A DNA stretch of 64,000 nucleotides from Effrenium voratum (GCA_963377175.1 CAUJNA010003247.1:616001-680000), one strand, 5' to 3'; shown: positions 10,561-22,620, counted from the first letter of the stretch. Notes: a model not told the origin generated them from the letters alone. Made by a program: numbers and translations.

Positions 10561-12863
10561 CTGGTGTTTCACTTCTTTTTAAGGGGCAGGCAAATTCGCC
10601 GAAACAACAAGCTTGTTTTTGCTAGCAGCATCATTACCAACCTCCTAGAATATTGCGTTTTTGGCTTGGGCGCTCTCCTGCATCGCAATCCAGGAGGCAT
10701 ACTGCGGAGTGGGGGGGTATTGCGTAACTTTTGTTTGCTCATGCCAACACGTGCTCACGTCAGTGGCTTTTCAAGCATGCAGACTCGCAATGTCACCGTC
10801 CTTTGCCAGTTTTTGGGAAGCCAAGGCCAGGCGGGAAGACATGTTCCGCTGAGGCCGCTCATGAATCCCCTTGTAAACGGCAACATGGCCCAAGCGTTGT
10901 CGCGCTTGCCACTTTTGCATATGACACACCCCACCCACTTAAAGAAAAACGAGCCCCCTCGCGGACTTGCTTACATCGCGCCATGATGACGGCGGCAACG
11001 GGGTGGGAGGTCATCAACAATGCCGGTACCTTGTTTTCCATACTGGAATCGAATTGAATTCTAAGTCAACTCGAGTTGCAGCTACTCTGGCTTCGATAAA
11101 TAGCAACCGTTAGCAGGCAGCATGTTACAAACATCAAAAGTAGAGGACCCCGTTGACTGATTCAGAAATCGCAGTTACAAACATTCTTCAGCAGAGCCAG
11201 CACACAACTTGCTCCAGATATCAAACCTTAAAAAAAAAAAAGCACTACCACAGTCCCTTCGATGTTTGTAACGTGCTGCTAATTGTTGCTGTTCATTGAA
11301 GCCAGGGTAGCTGCAATTCTCTCAAAGCATCTCTCTTTCATTCCTGTTTGGCATTCGTTGATTCCAGTAGTGACTAATGAGGATTCCAGTAGCTCCTGGC
11401 TCACAAGAATTAGACTTTCAGAATGGAAAACCAAGCAGTGACTATACAGTCCGGAACGGCACTCGGGAAGTGAGCCAAATTGACTGCCAAGTGGCTGAGA
11501 GTAGGGCTCCTGAGGCGACAAAAACACTTCCGAGGCGAAAAGATATGAGCCCCTGACAAAATCCGGGGTTCCCCAAAAGGACATGGGAAATCTGGGATGT
11601 TTTCCTGTGTGTGTGTGTGTGTTTTCTTCTTGTTTTTCGGGGGGGGGGGGAATGTGGGGTGTCCCCCTGGTGTTTGTGGAAAATGTGGGGTGGCCCCCAA
11701 TGTCCTCCCATGTGAACAATAGCCTGCAAATAATGTTGTCAGTTGCTCATATGCGTTTGGGTCAAAACTGTAAGGAACCACCAGGAATAAAATTAGCCCA
11801 TGTGTCCATTTCACCAGGGTTCCTTTGTGGTACTTATCCTTCCCCCACAGCATATCCGAAAATATGTGTCAGTCGCCATTCCTCAAAATCCCAAGCGAAG
11901 GAACGGGAGAAAAAAAGAAAAAGACAAAAAACAACAGAATCGCTCCCTTCATTTGTTGGACTCATGCTGGCTCTCGTCTTCGTCGCACAATTGTTTTTCG
12001 GTCTCTGGTGTGGTTCAGCCAAAGTGGGTCACGGCTGTATTCATCTTGCTTCGGCAAAATCCAATGGATCTTCCCTCTTTGGTTGATTGCAAAGGGGAGA
12101 CCAAAACATGGAACGGGTTGACGTCCAAGACATCTGAACAAATATGGGTGAGAGTTGAAAATAGGGATTAGGTGGACATTCAATAACTTCGGAGGGGATG
12201 CGTGTCCACCAACCACTTTTGCGATGGTTCCTAACTAACTTCACTGCCATATGGGCTCGCCATTCTTTGAGGGAACCTCGTTTTTCCAGGGAAACCAAAA
12301 CAAACGCCACCATTTGGGGGGGCGGGGTCCAAAAAAAGGACACACCCAAACGGTACAACATGATGTACAGTAAGCCGCAGATCACAGGTCAAAGCCGCGT
12401 TTGGGTTCAACTGTTTGGGTGTCTCTTCTGAGGGTATCCCGAAAGCTTGGCAGAAAATCTGAAGCCAAAAGGAGACCGGTTGGCAAACCCGCTCATGCTT
12501 GGTCCCGGTGCCTCTAGTTTGACGCGGCCTTACTTGCGTGGGTCCCCAGTAAGGCAAACCACGCCTCGCTTTTTGTGGGTGTCCCGTTCGCTTCAAGTGG
12601 CACAGATATGAAGTGCAAGATGATCTCTGGCCCGAAACCACGGGGAACACAAGAGTAGACAACCACTTAGCAACCTCTGGGTTGTTCCCTTCGATCGCTT
12701 CAACTTGTGGCGTGGAAAAAACAAAAACAAAAAACGAAACCAACTAAAAATACCTAAACGTCTGAGGAAGCAGATGGCAAACGAAGGGGGAGAGAGTGGG
12801 TGGCTTGGTTGACCGAACGGTGACCCCTTCGTTTTCCCTGTGAAGGCCGGCACTCAAGGTAAC
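10561..12863. other. No firm gene: intron-like DNA
   Basis: A faint plus-strand coding-like phrase (SFASFWEAKARREDMFR, 10797-10850) has no partners. The rest contains half copies of the MITE families (near 11445 and 12270-12350), a GT repeat and G11 run at 11607-11650. Confidence 0.5.
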
Positions 12864-12977
12864 ACAGGGCTCCCTAGATTTCCCTTTTGAACATCACCCC
12901 ACCAAAAGGAAACTCAATTTATAGGGTCCCAAAAGGTGATGTTTCAATCTACCACAAAGAAATATAGGGCACCCTGT
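12864..12977. mobile_element. ACAGGG-ended MITE
   Basis: This is 114 bp with ends ACAGGGCTCCCTAGATTTCC and its near-inverse (GGAAATATAGGGCACCCTGT read as the reverse strand, minor mismatches). A relative begins at 35577 (ACAGGGTTCCCTGCATTTCC) without a clean right end. It sits 67 bp beyond the DFIDFV exon. Confidence 0.65.
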
Positions 12978-13043
12978 AACACGGCTGGCTTTCCCTTGGG
13001 CCGCGTGTGGAGCCCGCCCGAGCTCAGCTTTTGTGCGAGCTGC

Positions 13044-13106
13044 CCACAGCGGGCGCAGGACGAAGTCGATAAAGTCCCGCTGCAGCTTGCCGCGTTGCTT
13101 CGTGTC
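13044..13106 (-). CDS. PDE exon: DFIDFVLRPLW
   Basis: This exon is 63 nt, 21 codons: DTKQRGKLQRDFIDFVLRPL then W. It matches the PDE C-terminal 'sQ..Fidfvv.Plw', but the nearly invariant glutamine-x-glycine before FID reads QRD. The acceptor is CGTCAG|GAC and the donor CTGTGG|GC. It is a very clear domain marker. Confidence 0.92.
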
Positions 13107-14089
13107 CTGACGAAGCCGAGACGAAGCGGAGACGAAGCGCGCTGTGGGAAACGGAATCCACGAATCTGTGAACAAAAAGGGCAGCCCCAAAGACTAATTC
13201 CCTACGGGAAAAGATTCTATGACAGAAGTGGTTGGATAAACCCCGAGCGATCCCACAGCCCTGGCTCTCATAAAAGTGAAGCGTCTGGGGATTTGCCGTG
13301 AAAGGCCGGGGGGCTTGTGCATGTCAGCGTGCCTTCATTACCCATGGCTTGAACAATCCACACCCAATATCTTACGCTTACGTCTTGCCGTGACCAGCCG
13401 AGAAGCTGGTTTGAAAGTGGAAAGTCTCCAGGGCTGGTTGCCATCGTTTTAAGTCTTGCGCATTGACGCCGTCGGAAAAGCGTCGGCGTCTTCCGCTCGA
13501 TCTTCGTGGACCAAAGGTTGACATGCCGAAGGCTGGGTCTCCAAACTGCGCGCAAGGCGTGTTCACAAGACAGCGTTTGAGTCACGGCGTTTGAGCATCT
13601 CTTGTGGTGGCGTGGAATGGAGTGTGGGCGTCGAATGGGTTATACAGCAATTTCAAATGGGTAGGGTTATTTGAGCCCCCTGGGGAAAAGAAACAAACAA
13701 ACAAAAACATATCCAGCAGTGACAGATTCCCTTTCAAACCACCAAGCTTTTTGCTTTTTGCTTTAAAAAATAATAAATAAATTAAAAAAGAAAATCCTAA
13801 GCAAATGGACGTATGTGTTACTATGATTTTTCGCTTCTTGGGTGAGGGGAAGGAGAAACGTCCTGCCGGCATCTAGCCATAGGAGTACAAGAAACCCTGA
13901 TTTCCTTCGGTCACGGTTGACTGTTGATTCGAAGCTTGACTTGGGAGCTGCAAACACCATTCAGAAGGTGTGACTAACAATGGAGGACACAAGGAATCAA
14001 CAGCGATCCGGCCTGAAACACAATCTTTGCCCGGGCATGGCATGGCACAAGCTGCATGAGCGATCCCTACACTTGGCTTCCCTACTTGG

Positions 14090-14180
14090 CTGTGGGTAAA
14101 AAATAGGTACCCAAAATCGAATAAATGGAAACATGGACTAAAACCTGCGGTCTCCCAGTGGTTTAAATTTTGACCCACAC
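14090..14180. mobile_element. MITE, CTGTGGGT.AAAA family
   Basis: About 91 bp; left CTGTGGGTAAAAAATAGGTA, right AAATTTTGACCCACAC inverted to it. The core ACTAAAACCTGCGGTCTCCC is shared with 55131-55231 (inverted there) and 48955-49025. Confidence 0.72.
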
Positions 14181-14322
14181 CCATTTAATTTTCTGGTCGT
14201 TCCGAATCAAGGGACCCTTCCCATTTGACTTCTCAAAGAGGAACAAAGTTATCTATAGGTTTCCCGTTGGCTCCCCGTTCCAACGCCCTCCGCTTCGCTC
14301 CGATGTGGTCCGATTCGCGTGC

Positions 14323-14373
14323 CTCCATCTTGAAGTGCATGAAAGGCTCCGGCGTGAAGCCCAGCTCCTCCTC
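14323..14373 (-). CDS. PDE exon (EEELGFTPEPFMHFKME)
   Basis: This exon is 51 nt, 17 codons: the PDE 'E..lG~~~~p~~dr' loop, here EEELGFTPEPFMHF. The acceptor is CTGCAG|GAG and the donor ATGGAG|GC. The Pro-Phe-Met replaces the usual sPmmdR, so the loop is divergent. Confidence 0.87.
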
Positions 14374-15288
14374 CTGCAGATCAAGAGCTGAGCCAAAAAA
14401 ACTGCAGGAAACGGAACGGGCCAGCGCATGGAGTTCTACGGGTGAGGGGTGGGGGGGGGGCACCAGGCTTTAGGTGTATGTTTCGCAGTAGAAAGGGCCC
14501 CTCATCCCAGCCGGTTTGTGAATAGCTTGTCGAGGTATGGCAACTGTCACCAGTCATCTGACTTCTGCCCCGTTCCACCTGCAGCCTACTTGCTGCCGGG
14601 GCAACATACATGTGACATGGCTTGATCCCATTCAGAAAACCATGTACCCCTCACGAGAGCAACTCGAATCTAGGAAGAAACAACACTGCACAGAAGCAGC
14701 TCACCCATTGGTGCCACAGAATCAACGATGCTGTGGTGAACACTTTCCATGTCGGTTGTGGATTTTTGGCCCTTGTCTAAAACATCGCAATGGACGACCA
14801 CATGGACGGAAATCCACAGCGAGCCACACCAACCCCAAGGGTGTCATGTGAGGTTCTTTTTGGGTGGGGAGGCATAGGGAATCATCCATGGGGTTCTTCA
14901 CATGAGAAGCAGATTAAACCCAAAAAGGGTTTTCACATATCCCAAGTTGAGCCCACGGTTACCCCCAGCCCCGTGGATTTCTTTGGTCAGGTTCTCCTTC
15001 CAAAGATGGAAAGGGCTCGCAACCCACCGAAGATGTCAGATGGGAAATATGGGAGCCCCCCAATTTGCTGACCATTTCTGGTGTGGCTCAAACTTAAGCA
15101 GGGGTCATGAAGGCAGTCTTTGTTCACACAGGTGCCATTGTGGGTATGCCGTTTTTTAGGCAGGCATATGTCAAAAATGAAGAATTTCGGCGTTAAAACC
15201 ACCTGGAAGGAATTTCCCTGGAAAAAGCAGCCCGAAAAACGGCTTTGACTCACCTGGCCAATCCGTTCGACCAATCAATCAATCTGTC

Positions 15289-15345
15289 CTTGGCCGCCTG
15301 CTCGGTAAACTCCTGGCAGATCCGGTCCTCCCACTTCTTGGCCAC
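15289..15345 (-). CDS. PDE exon (VAKKWEDRICQEFTEQAAK)
   Basis: This exon is 57 nt, 19 codons, and matches the PDE 'a..W...~~~EFf.QGd' helix; AAK stands where GDx is usual. It lies between TTTCAG|GTG and GCCAAG|GA. The GA donor gives the exact family spacing to the next exon (Q-x3-EEELG). Confidence 0.88.
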
Positions 15346-16964
15346 CTGAAAACCGGAAAACTTCCTGTGGCCAAGTCACGTGTCAGCTTGGCCCCGATGG
15401 TGTTCACATTTCATGTCTTGGCCTCAGTTGTTGTTGTTTTTGTAAAACGACGCAGCCATGTGAGTTGTTTGAGGCGGGCTGTACCTTTTCGGGGCTGTTT
15501 TCCTTTTTGTTTCCTTGATGTGAAAGGAAAGCCCGGCATTTTGGTGGCTCCAGTTGGAAATGCTTCTGTGCTCTTGTCCAAGTGGCAACAGAATGGGAAC
15601 AACAGAATGGGAAGGATTCGGATGGACTTGTCGATTTGTTCAGCCTTCTGTATTTGTGTTTTCTGTTGAAACACTTCCCGAGAAAGTGAGGAAGTGTCTC
15701 CCATCCACCATCCACCAAACCAAACCCCAGATCTGAGGATGGGTGAATAAGCCGTCCCCACCTTAGCGGACTCGTCCCACAAAAATGCCGCCAAACGGGC
15801 AACCCTGAAATTCTTCCCGCCCCCCCCCCCCCCCTCCCCTAAGGCAACCCTTTTGGGAAACCAACGGAAAAACCCACCATGTTTGTGATCCTAGGTGTGG
15901 CTGCAAACGAACCCTTTCGGACCGCCCGGAACTTGTTTTTGCGCATACTCCGCATCTAAAGAACGCAACAGGGTCTTGATTCGTGATAGATATCTCGATG
16001 CAGACTTGCGAAATGAAAACGGAAACACCGCAAACAGGTTTAATGATTCGTGGCCTGCAGCTTGCGTCTCTTGGGCCATGTGGCCTAAAACACAGGTGAA
16101 TTCACCAATCCCAACCAAACTGGGATCCAAGACGGGGTTTTGACCACCACGGCCCTGTCTTCCTTGGCGCTTCTCGAAGCTTTCTCCCCTTTTGGGGGGC
16201 CAGTGCCCCCGCCTCCCAGCGGAGCACTTGCGCGGAGAGGTCCTTGGCTACGCAGAGAAAAAGAAAAATCACGTGGGCTCCGCTTCCCGCGGCGCGGGAA
16301 AAGGCGTGCTTCCTGGGAGGGCGGGTGCGGGGAAATTTCCTGCGCGAAAAAAAAACAAACTACTGAGCTGACGGAAAGGTGTTTGGAAGACCAGCTTCTT
16401 TTCTTGGGGGTTTTAGAGGCCTCCTGGCTCGCGACCACTTCCGTTGGGGGTCGAGGGTAAATCACCTGCGGGGTCGAGTTCATCAACGTGACAAAGCTGA
16501 TGAATCCACTGATCCTTCTATTGACCTTGAGTTGCCAAGCCCCGAGCTTCATGATCCTTAGAACATCTAATTCCCACGGATCCACTGATTACATGTCAAC
16601 CTGACTCACCCCCCCAGCTTCGAACCTGGCGAATGTTAAGATCGCCATTTGTTGATCCTGGGCTCCCCAGACCTGAATCTCACCGAAATCACCACATGAA
16701 TGAAGCCCCAAGCAAAAAACGCCAAAAAAAAAAGAGTAGGCGGTGTAAAACCTGCACGGCATCAACTAACGGGCTACCCTAGCTGGTTGTGTATTTTAGG
16801 GAGAGATTTGAGCTCCCATCATTTTTCATGCGGCCGACGAGCATCCCCTCCAAGTCTCGGGAAAACGAGGGGTTAGGGCATGCCTCGAGCTTCCTTGGGC
16901 TCCAGGGATGGCGAGCCAAAAGGAAAGGGCTATAGAGGCCAACTCAACTCACGGCTCTGTCACT

Positions 16965-17065
16965 GGTGTCCTTTTTGGAAAATAGATGGGGTTGGTAGAT
17001 GAAACTACCAGAAAAAACCAGGAATCGCCTTCTATTTCTTGAGCAAGCCAACCAAAAAGGACACC
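16965..17065. mobile_element. MITE, GGTGTCCTTTTTGG family
   Basis: This is 101 bp, ends GGTGTCCTTTTTGG and its exact inverse, with a second inverted pair inside (AATAGATGG / CTTCTATTT). Copies at 46663-46772 and 5807-5905 share CACCAGG or AAACCAG plus the CCATCTAT arm. Confidence 0.8.
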
Positions 17066-17724
17066 TATGTCTGTCACGGGAAGCCTCGTTTTGACTGGCC
17101 CAAGTGTACCCTACAAATCGAAAGGGGTCCACCCATCCTAAAACCCCGCCAAGAAAAAGACACAGACCGCATCACCAACACCAACCCCCGAAGAAACACC
17201 ACCATTCGGGGGACACCCGCCTCCATCTTCCCGGCTAAAAGGTCCGCGGGATCCGAGTCGGGTGAGAAAGACGGCACCATCTGCCCCGAAGTCTGAAGTG
17301 GTGGCTTTCTTTTCGATCTGGTACCAGAAAAAAGACGAACCATCATCAATTCTCTGAGGCTCCCCTTTTGGGTTCCAAATCCAAAACTGAGTGAGCGTTG
17401 TTCACCACGAAGACTTGATGCTTCCAAGAAGTAAGTCCAGGCACGAAAGAAGGCCACCCATTCTGGGCTCCCCGGGCCTTTTTCTTCCCCAGACGCTCCA
17501 ATTCGATGGATTTTGGGCCTTCAAACGGCCAGGTCTTGAGACCCCAAAACCCCCAAAGAGGTGTCCAATGTCCGGGTCTTCCATTGGAAGCCGAAGCCAG
17601 GAGCGTCTGGGTCAATGGATTTGTTCAATCAGAAAGTCCAGGCACTCAAAACGTATGCCACCCATTTTGCTATACCCCGGTGTTGTTTTTTTTCCCTTCC
17701 ACGGATTCCTCGGGTCGAAGGAAC

Positions 17725-17804
17725 CGCCGCGTGGACGCAGACGTTCATCAGCAGCTGGGTGTCCTCCGTGACCGTGGACTGGAAATCCTCCGCGCTCACG
17801 CAGC
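17725..17804 (-). CDS. PDE exon (LLMNVCVHAA)
   Basis: This 80-nt exon reads CVSAEDFQSTVTEDT, then QLLMNVCVHAA, the PDE 'd..lll.~~~HaaD' helix. It starts CGTCAG|GC in phase 1 and ends in phase 0 at GCGGCG|GT. The metal-binding Asp that normally follows HAA must lie in the next exon, which I could not find. Confidence 0.88.
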
Positions 17805-17888
17805 CTGACGCTCGATCGCTCGATCGGCGCGGTTCGGCAGCTTCGGACGGGGGGGAGAAAAAACCACGGATCTGAAACCGGTCGAGTT

Positions 17889-17972
17889 GGGTTTATTTAT
17901 AGGTCAAGTATCAACGAAAACCCAGGTTGGCTAGTTATGGGTTTATTTATAGGTTTTATTTATAGGTTGGCT
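17889..17972 (+). repeat. Short direct repeats GGGTTTATTTATAGGT
   Basis: GGGTTTATTTATAGGT occurs at 17889 and 17939, with a third partial unit (TTTTATTTATAGGTTGGC) straight after. No gene sign. Confidence 0.75.
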
Positions 17973-18642
17973 ATCTTTTGGTAAAATAGAGGGGTTTCCC
18001 GTTTCCCTGCTAAATGTCATAAAACCATAGTTCAACTCTCAAAGGATTTGGCCTGGTTACTCGGTTGCTTCCATTTCTTGAGTAAACCACTTGGGGGTCT
18101 TGTGTAGGGGGTCCAGTCTCCTAGGTTCTAACACCGTTTGGTTGGTTCCAGTTCTAGGTCAAGTCTAGGGTTTTGCCTTGCTTCAACTCGGCTGAAATGT
18201 TCTTGAGTATACCAATGGATCCCAGATATACGTAGACAACCCTTCGCGATGTTCAACTTTTGGTTTTAATTCTGGTGGCAAGCCCTTGGTTACCTATGCA
18301 GGCAAATGGATCCACTGGGATGGGTGAGACACCAAAATGGCTTCGGTGTTCCTATGGTTTCCATTCAAACCCACCAACAACAGAGGGGAACCCCCTCCCC
18401 CCAAGAAAAAGAAACAACAAGACAAGACACTCTTAGGGTGATAGATGCCCTTTCAAACCAACAAGGGAAAATAAACAAAACAACACAACCAATAATATCA
18501 TCTCAGAAAATGAAAGCCTATACAGGCAAATGAAAATATGTCTTTCTTGTTGATTGTTTTTTTTTTGGGGGGGGAGGTGGGTTCCCCCTCTTTTGTTGGT
18601 GGCTTTGCGTGGAAAACCATAGGAACACCGACGCCACCGCGC

Positions 18643-18682
18643 CTATCAGTCGCTGGCAGAGCCCCTGGTGGTGGGCCATGTC
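18643..18682 (-). CDS. PDE exon (DMAHHQGLCQRLI)
   Basis: This 40-nt exon begins TCCGAG|GAC in phase 0, completing ILAT-DMAHH, and ends CTGATAG|GC in phase 1. The DM..H motif is conserved across PDEs, and the His replaces the usual HF with HH. It is in a GC-rich island amid T-run/G-run intron DNA. Confidence 0.85.
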
Positions 18683-19765
18683 CTCGGAAAAGCGGCGGCG
18701 GTCGTTTTAAATATTGTTCGCCAAACTTGACAGGCACTCTCGATTGCGTAAGCCGGAAGTAATCAAGAGTTCGTACCAAGTCACATCAATAAACCCGTGC
18801 TATTCATCTTTTTTTTTGGGGGGGGTCTAGAGATGCGTCGTGCTGTTGGTCGTGCTTTTGTGTCCAAAAGAGATGCCGACCCGTGGCCATATTCTTCGAA
18901 CCTGACATACAAAGAGATGTGTCCACCCTTCTCTGTGAGTTGGACATGTGTAACTACGAACTAAAATATATGATGCCCCGGTATAGCATATATCATAATC
19001 TGTGTATATATGTATTATCTAAACCTGAGGGCTAGAGAGAGGTCAGCAAGACGAAGGGCCAACCTCGTGCGCACCAAAGCCAGGGGCCTTTTTCGCGCCC
19101 CTGCGGCGTTCCATTGGCGTGTTCCCAGTGGATGTTGAAAGGAACCCCCCTGAAAGGGGGCCCCTGTATACCCAGTGGATCCATGTACCTGTATAACCAA
19201 GGGCTTGCCACTCGATGTAAAAACCAAAAGGACAATAGCTGTTTTTTTTTGTGTTTTTGTTTTTTTTTTTTGGGGGGGGGAGGGCACCGCTTTCTTTGGT
19301 GGTTTTTGAATGGAAACCGAAGGAAAACCACCGTTTTGGTATATTTCCCCGAAAATAACCCCCCCCCCCGGGAAAAAAAACTCACCTCTGCCAAGGGCAA
19401 TTCACCTTAACACTTGGCAACTCAAAATTGTGAGCTTCAAACAGAACCAAACAAAATCTAGGGACTGACCCATCCATCCAAGGGGAACCGGTGCATTCGA
19501 TTGGTTGCATTGAGAGGGGCTTCCCATTTACCCTCCCCAGAGGCTCCAATTCGATTTATTCTTAGGGCCTTCAAACAACCGGGTTTTGAGACCCACCACC
19601 TCCGTGGTGTCTAATGAGGGGTCGGGTCTTCCATTGAAAGCCCCAGAAGGCTTTGAATCCAAGGGCTCCAAACCAAAGATCGAACAGATATTTCACCGGC
19701 GGGGAGAAATTTCTCCGGGGTCGTTGCCTCAGATGCCCAGTGGATGTCCATGGGAAAAAAGAATT

Positions 19766-20345
19766 AGCACCCCTCTGTTTGGTTGGTTGAGTTTCAAGGA
19801 ATCGGAACCCTTAACCAAAAAAAGGAAAAATAATCGGCACCCTTTTTTGGGTTGGTTGAGTTTCAAGGAATCGGAACCTGTACCCAAAAAATGGAAAAAT
19901 AACCCTTTTTTGGTTGGTAGAGGTTCAACGAATCGGAACCCTTACCCCAAAAAGATGAAAAAGAATCGGCCCCCTCTGTTTGGTTGGCTGAGTTTCAAGG
20001 AAACGGCACCCTTACCCAAAAAAAGGAAAAATACTCGGCACCCTCTTTTTGGTTGGTTGAGTTTCAAGGATTCGGAACCCTTACCCAAAAAAAAGGAAAA
20101 AAAGAATCGGCCCCTCTGTTTGGTTCGGAACCCTTACCCAAAACAAAGGGAGAAACAAAATCGGCACCCATCTTTGTGTTGGTTGAGTTTAAAGGAATCA
20201 GAACCCTTACCAAAAAGAAAAGGTAGAAAAAAGGGCACCCCTTTTTTGGTTGGTTGAGTTTCAAGGAATCGGAACCCTCACCAAAAACAAAGGAAAAACG
20301 AATCAGCACCCCTTTTTTGGTTGAGTTGCAAGGAAACACCCTGTC
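19766..20345 (+). repeat. Minisatellite, about nine units of 57-71 bp
   Basis: Unit core: TGGTTGAGTTTCAAGGAATC, GGAACCCTTACCCAAAAA, then an A-rich tract and ATCGGCACCC. Units differ by indels in the A runs. The long plus-strand frame here (19586-20257) is only the repeat read through. It lies in the intron before the ILAT exon. Confidence 0.9.
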
Positions 20346-20401
20346 CAAAAAAAAGTCGAAAAACAAGGGGGGGCGGAATCCACTGGTTGCAACTGGGTTG
20401 C

Positions 20402-20443
20402 GGTAGCGAGGATGCACTTGATGATGGTCTTCCGAAAGATGCC
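20402..20443 (-). CDS. PDE exon (GIFRKTIIKCILAT)
   Basis: This exon is 42 nt, exactly 14 codons. GIFRKTIIKCILAT matches the PDE '..~r..ii..ILATDm', and the next exon begins DM. The acceptor is GCGAG|GGC and the donor GCTACC|GC. It lies just downstream (plus-strand sense) of the 65-bp minisatellite. Confidence 0.9.
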
Positions 20444-21666
20444 CTCGCGCGGAAGTCCGACACTTCCGCGGGAAGCGGAGGGCTTGAACCCCCCAAACCT
20501 TGAAACAAAAGCAAAAACCCATCTGTCAATTTCGAAGGGAAATTTATTGCATCGACCCCCTTCTGGTCTTTGAAAAAGAAAAAGAAAACGATGTACGAAG
20601 TTCCTTTTGCTTGTTGAAAGAGAAACGACTCCTTGCGGCTTGGCGTTTCGAAGTTGTCCAAACCCTTGTCAGCTTGGAGGCGTGATAAGGTGACGATATG
20701 TTCACTTGACAATGAACGCTTCAAGTTGGCCTGCGGTCGCGCGATCTATTGAGGCGCCCCCGCCTTCAAATTGGCCCAAAAAGTAAACCAGACAAGTTCT
20801 TTGCAGGACATCAATACGCGACGCGTATTAGCCAGAACTCGTGGTCGACTGTGAAGAAACTATCCACCGATACCACATGGGTGTTTCTCACAAAGGTCAA
20901 GACCCCTTCAATTGGGTGTCCGTTTGATTTCCCCTGAAGACTATGTGAAAAGGGAGCCCCTCATTTGAGACGCACCTCGCAAAGGCTTCACTTTCCATGA
21001 GAATTCGGAGTGCCCCGACTCTGCGAAGAAACTGCACATTGAACAAACCGCCGGTTGACAACAGCTGAGGGTGTCTCCTTTTCAGGGCACCGTTTTGGTT
21101 TTTGGGGGCCGTCCATCCAACCGGCAATTGGGCCATGAACAATGGTTGACAACAACTGGGGTGTACTTTTTGAGGGTGCAATTTGGGGACTGGTGAAAAA
21201 AGGAAGCCAAAGGCAAACAATTATCATTTTGCAGGTCCCCCCCTTTGCCACATACCTGTTGAATTGGGCTAGTGCCAAAGTACGCCAACCCTTTAAGCTG
21301 GTTGATCCTTTTGGCTTCCCCTTAACCAAGCTCAAGAGGGTACCAACCTCCAAAAAACACAACCCCAATTTACCATGAAAAGGCCACGTGGGTGTTTCGT
21401 TCCCCTCCCCCCCCAAAGAAAAAATGGAAAACAAATAACATGGGAAAAGAACGAGTGTTCCCTTTTGGCCTTTTGGTGTCTCATCCAAACCCAGCAGCCA
21501 AAAAACCACGCGGGGAGGCAAAAAAACAACCTTCATACCGTATCTCCACAAACAAATACTAAAAACAAATGGGAAAAAAGATGAAAAACACCGAACCAAA
21601 GCGTGAAGATCCCGCGTCCCCTTCTTTCTCCCTTTCCTCGCTTCCCCCATTCCTTTCACCCCCGGC

Positions 21667-21736
21667 CTGCTCCGCGGAGTCCATGCCTTGGGCGATGTTG
21701 GTGGCGCCGTCCCGTAGGATGGTGCACGCCACGGCC
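21667..21736 (-). CDS. PDE exon (ACTILRDGATNIAQGM)
   Basis: This 70-nt exon begins at GCCCAG|G in phase 2 and completes the join ENHHAAVACTILRDGATNI; it then reads AQGMDSAEQ and ends in phase 0 at GAGCAG|GC. This is the PDE helix after ENHH. The join to the exons on both sides is exact. Confidence 0.88.
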
Positions 21737-22495
21737 CTGGGCGAATTCGGCTCTTCGCCCCGACTTCGCGTGGGCTTCGGCGGGGCCGGAGTCGGCCGAG
21801 GCGGCGGATTTGTTCGGCGCAGAGAGGCGAGAAAAAGGACGGGAGGCGAGGGGAGAAAATGCGAGGTCTAGATCTAAAAATGGCTGGCTAAAACGAGGGA
21901 AAGTGGAAAAAATAACGTGGGCGGAAATGGCGACAAACATGCTGTTGGTGGATGTTTTCGGGTTTTTCGGAAATCTGCCGAGCGAGTCTCCCGGGAATAC
22001 CCTCCCACCGACCATGGTTGGTGCACAGACCTCCGCAAAATAAAAACTCTTTCCTCTTGGGAAGTGGCTTGGTGAACTTCCTGGTGGGTCAATAACTAAA
22101 ATGGCTACAGAACACATCCATCATCCATTTACTCTGAGGTTGCAAAGGCTAAACATGAGCAAACGGACCCCACGATTGATAAACAAAGCTGGAGCAAAGG
22201 TATCCAAACCACAAACTATATGCCTCAAACGTGATTCATTCATTCAGATCTGCAAACTGTTTAACTGACGATCTCTCCCTTCTGTCTCAAAGCCATCCTC
22301 TTTTGGGGTGGGATGACTCGGAATGACCCCGCCGACTCGATTTTTCTGGCTGTCGCCCGTTTGGGGCCCTTTGAACTGCCCTGCTGTTGTTTTCCTGTTG
22401 CCGCTATGCCTCATGGGCCAAAACTGGAGCATGCATCCGTTTTCGGGCGTCGCCCAAAACCAGGTGACAGCTTGGGTGAGTAACCAAGGGAAAAA

Positions 22496-22620
22496 CAGGG
22501 ATCCTTATATTATACACCTGAAGATTGCAACTTGTAAATGGTGGTCTCCCTTTTATTTCGGTGTTGAAAAAACCACATGCTTCAAATGGTGGCAACATGA
22601 ACTTCTTTTCAGCAGCCCTG
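22496..22620 (+). mobile_element. CAGGGATCC-type MITE, copy 1
   Basis: This is the 125-bp sister of 44660-44785, with the same terminal CAGGGATCC / AGCCCTG pair. It lies in the intron between PDE exons 21.7 and 23.3 kb. Non-coding. Confidence 0.75.

Larger units (their letters stand above)
13107..17724. other. PDE introns (14323-17724 region) with repeats
   Basis: Apart from exons at 14323 and 15289, this block has MITEs at 14090 and 16965 and a C17 run at 15821-15836. The unfound exon with the metal-binding Asp should lie between 15346 and 17724; the nearest odd reading is GDLNIRQ on the minus strand near 16635, but without an AG acceptor. Confidence 0.55.
17805..20401. other. PDE introns, homopolymer-rich
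   Basis: Apart from the 18643 exon, this block carries T-run/G-run junctions at about 18549, 18807 and 19255, a stretch of A+T-rich repeats at 17.9-18.3 kb, and the minisatellite. No other gene seen. Confidence 0.6.

Noticed and set aside
19586..20257. 223-codon plus-strand frame
   Set aside because: It is the 57-71-bp minisatellite; repeat units vary by non-triplet indels, and there is no family motif.
20988..21659. 223-codon minus-strand frame
   Set aside because: Ends just before the true exon (21667) in intron DNA; the peptide is rich in repeat-derived Phe/Leu/Pro runs.
22090..22111. Dinoflagellate spliced-leader relic (minus strand TCTGTAGCCATTTT)
   Set aside because: Only about 12 of 22 positions match and the end GGCTCAAG is absent; likely chance.
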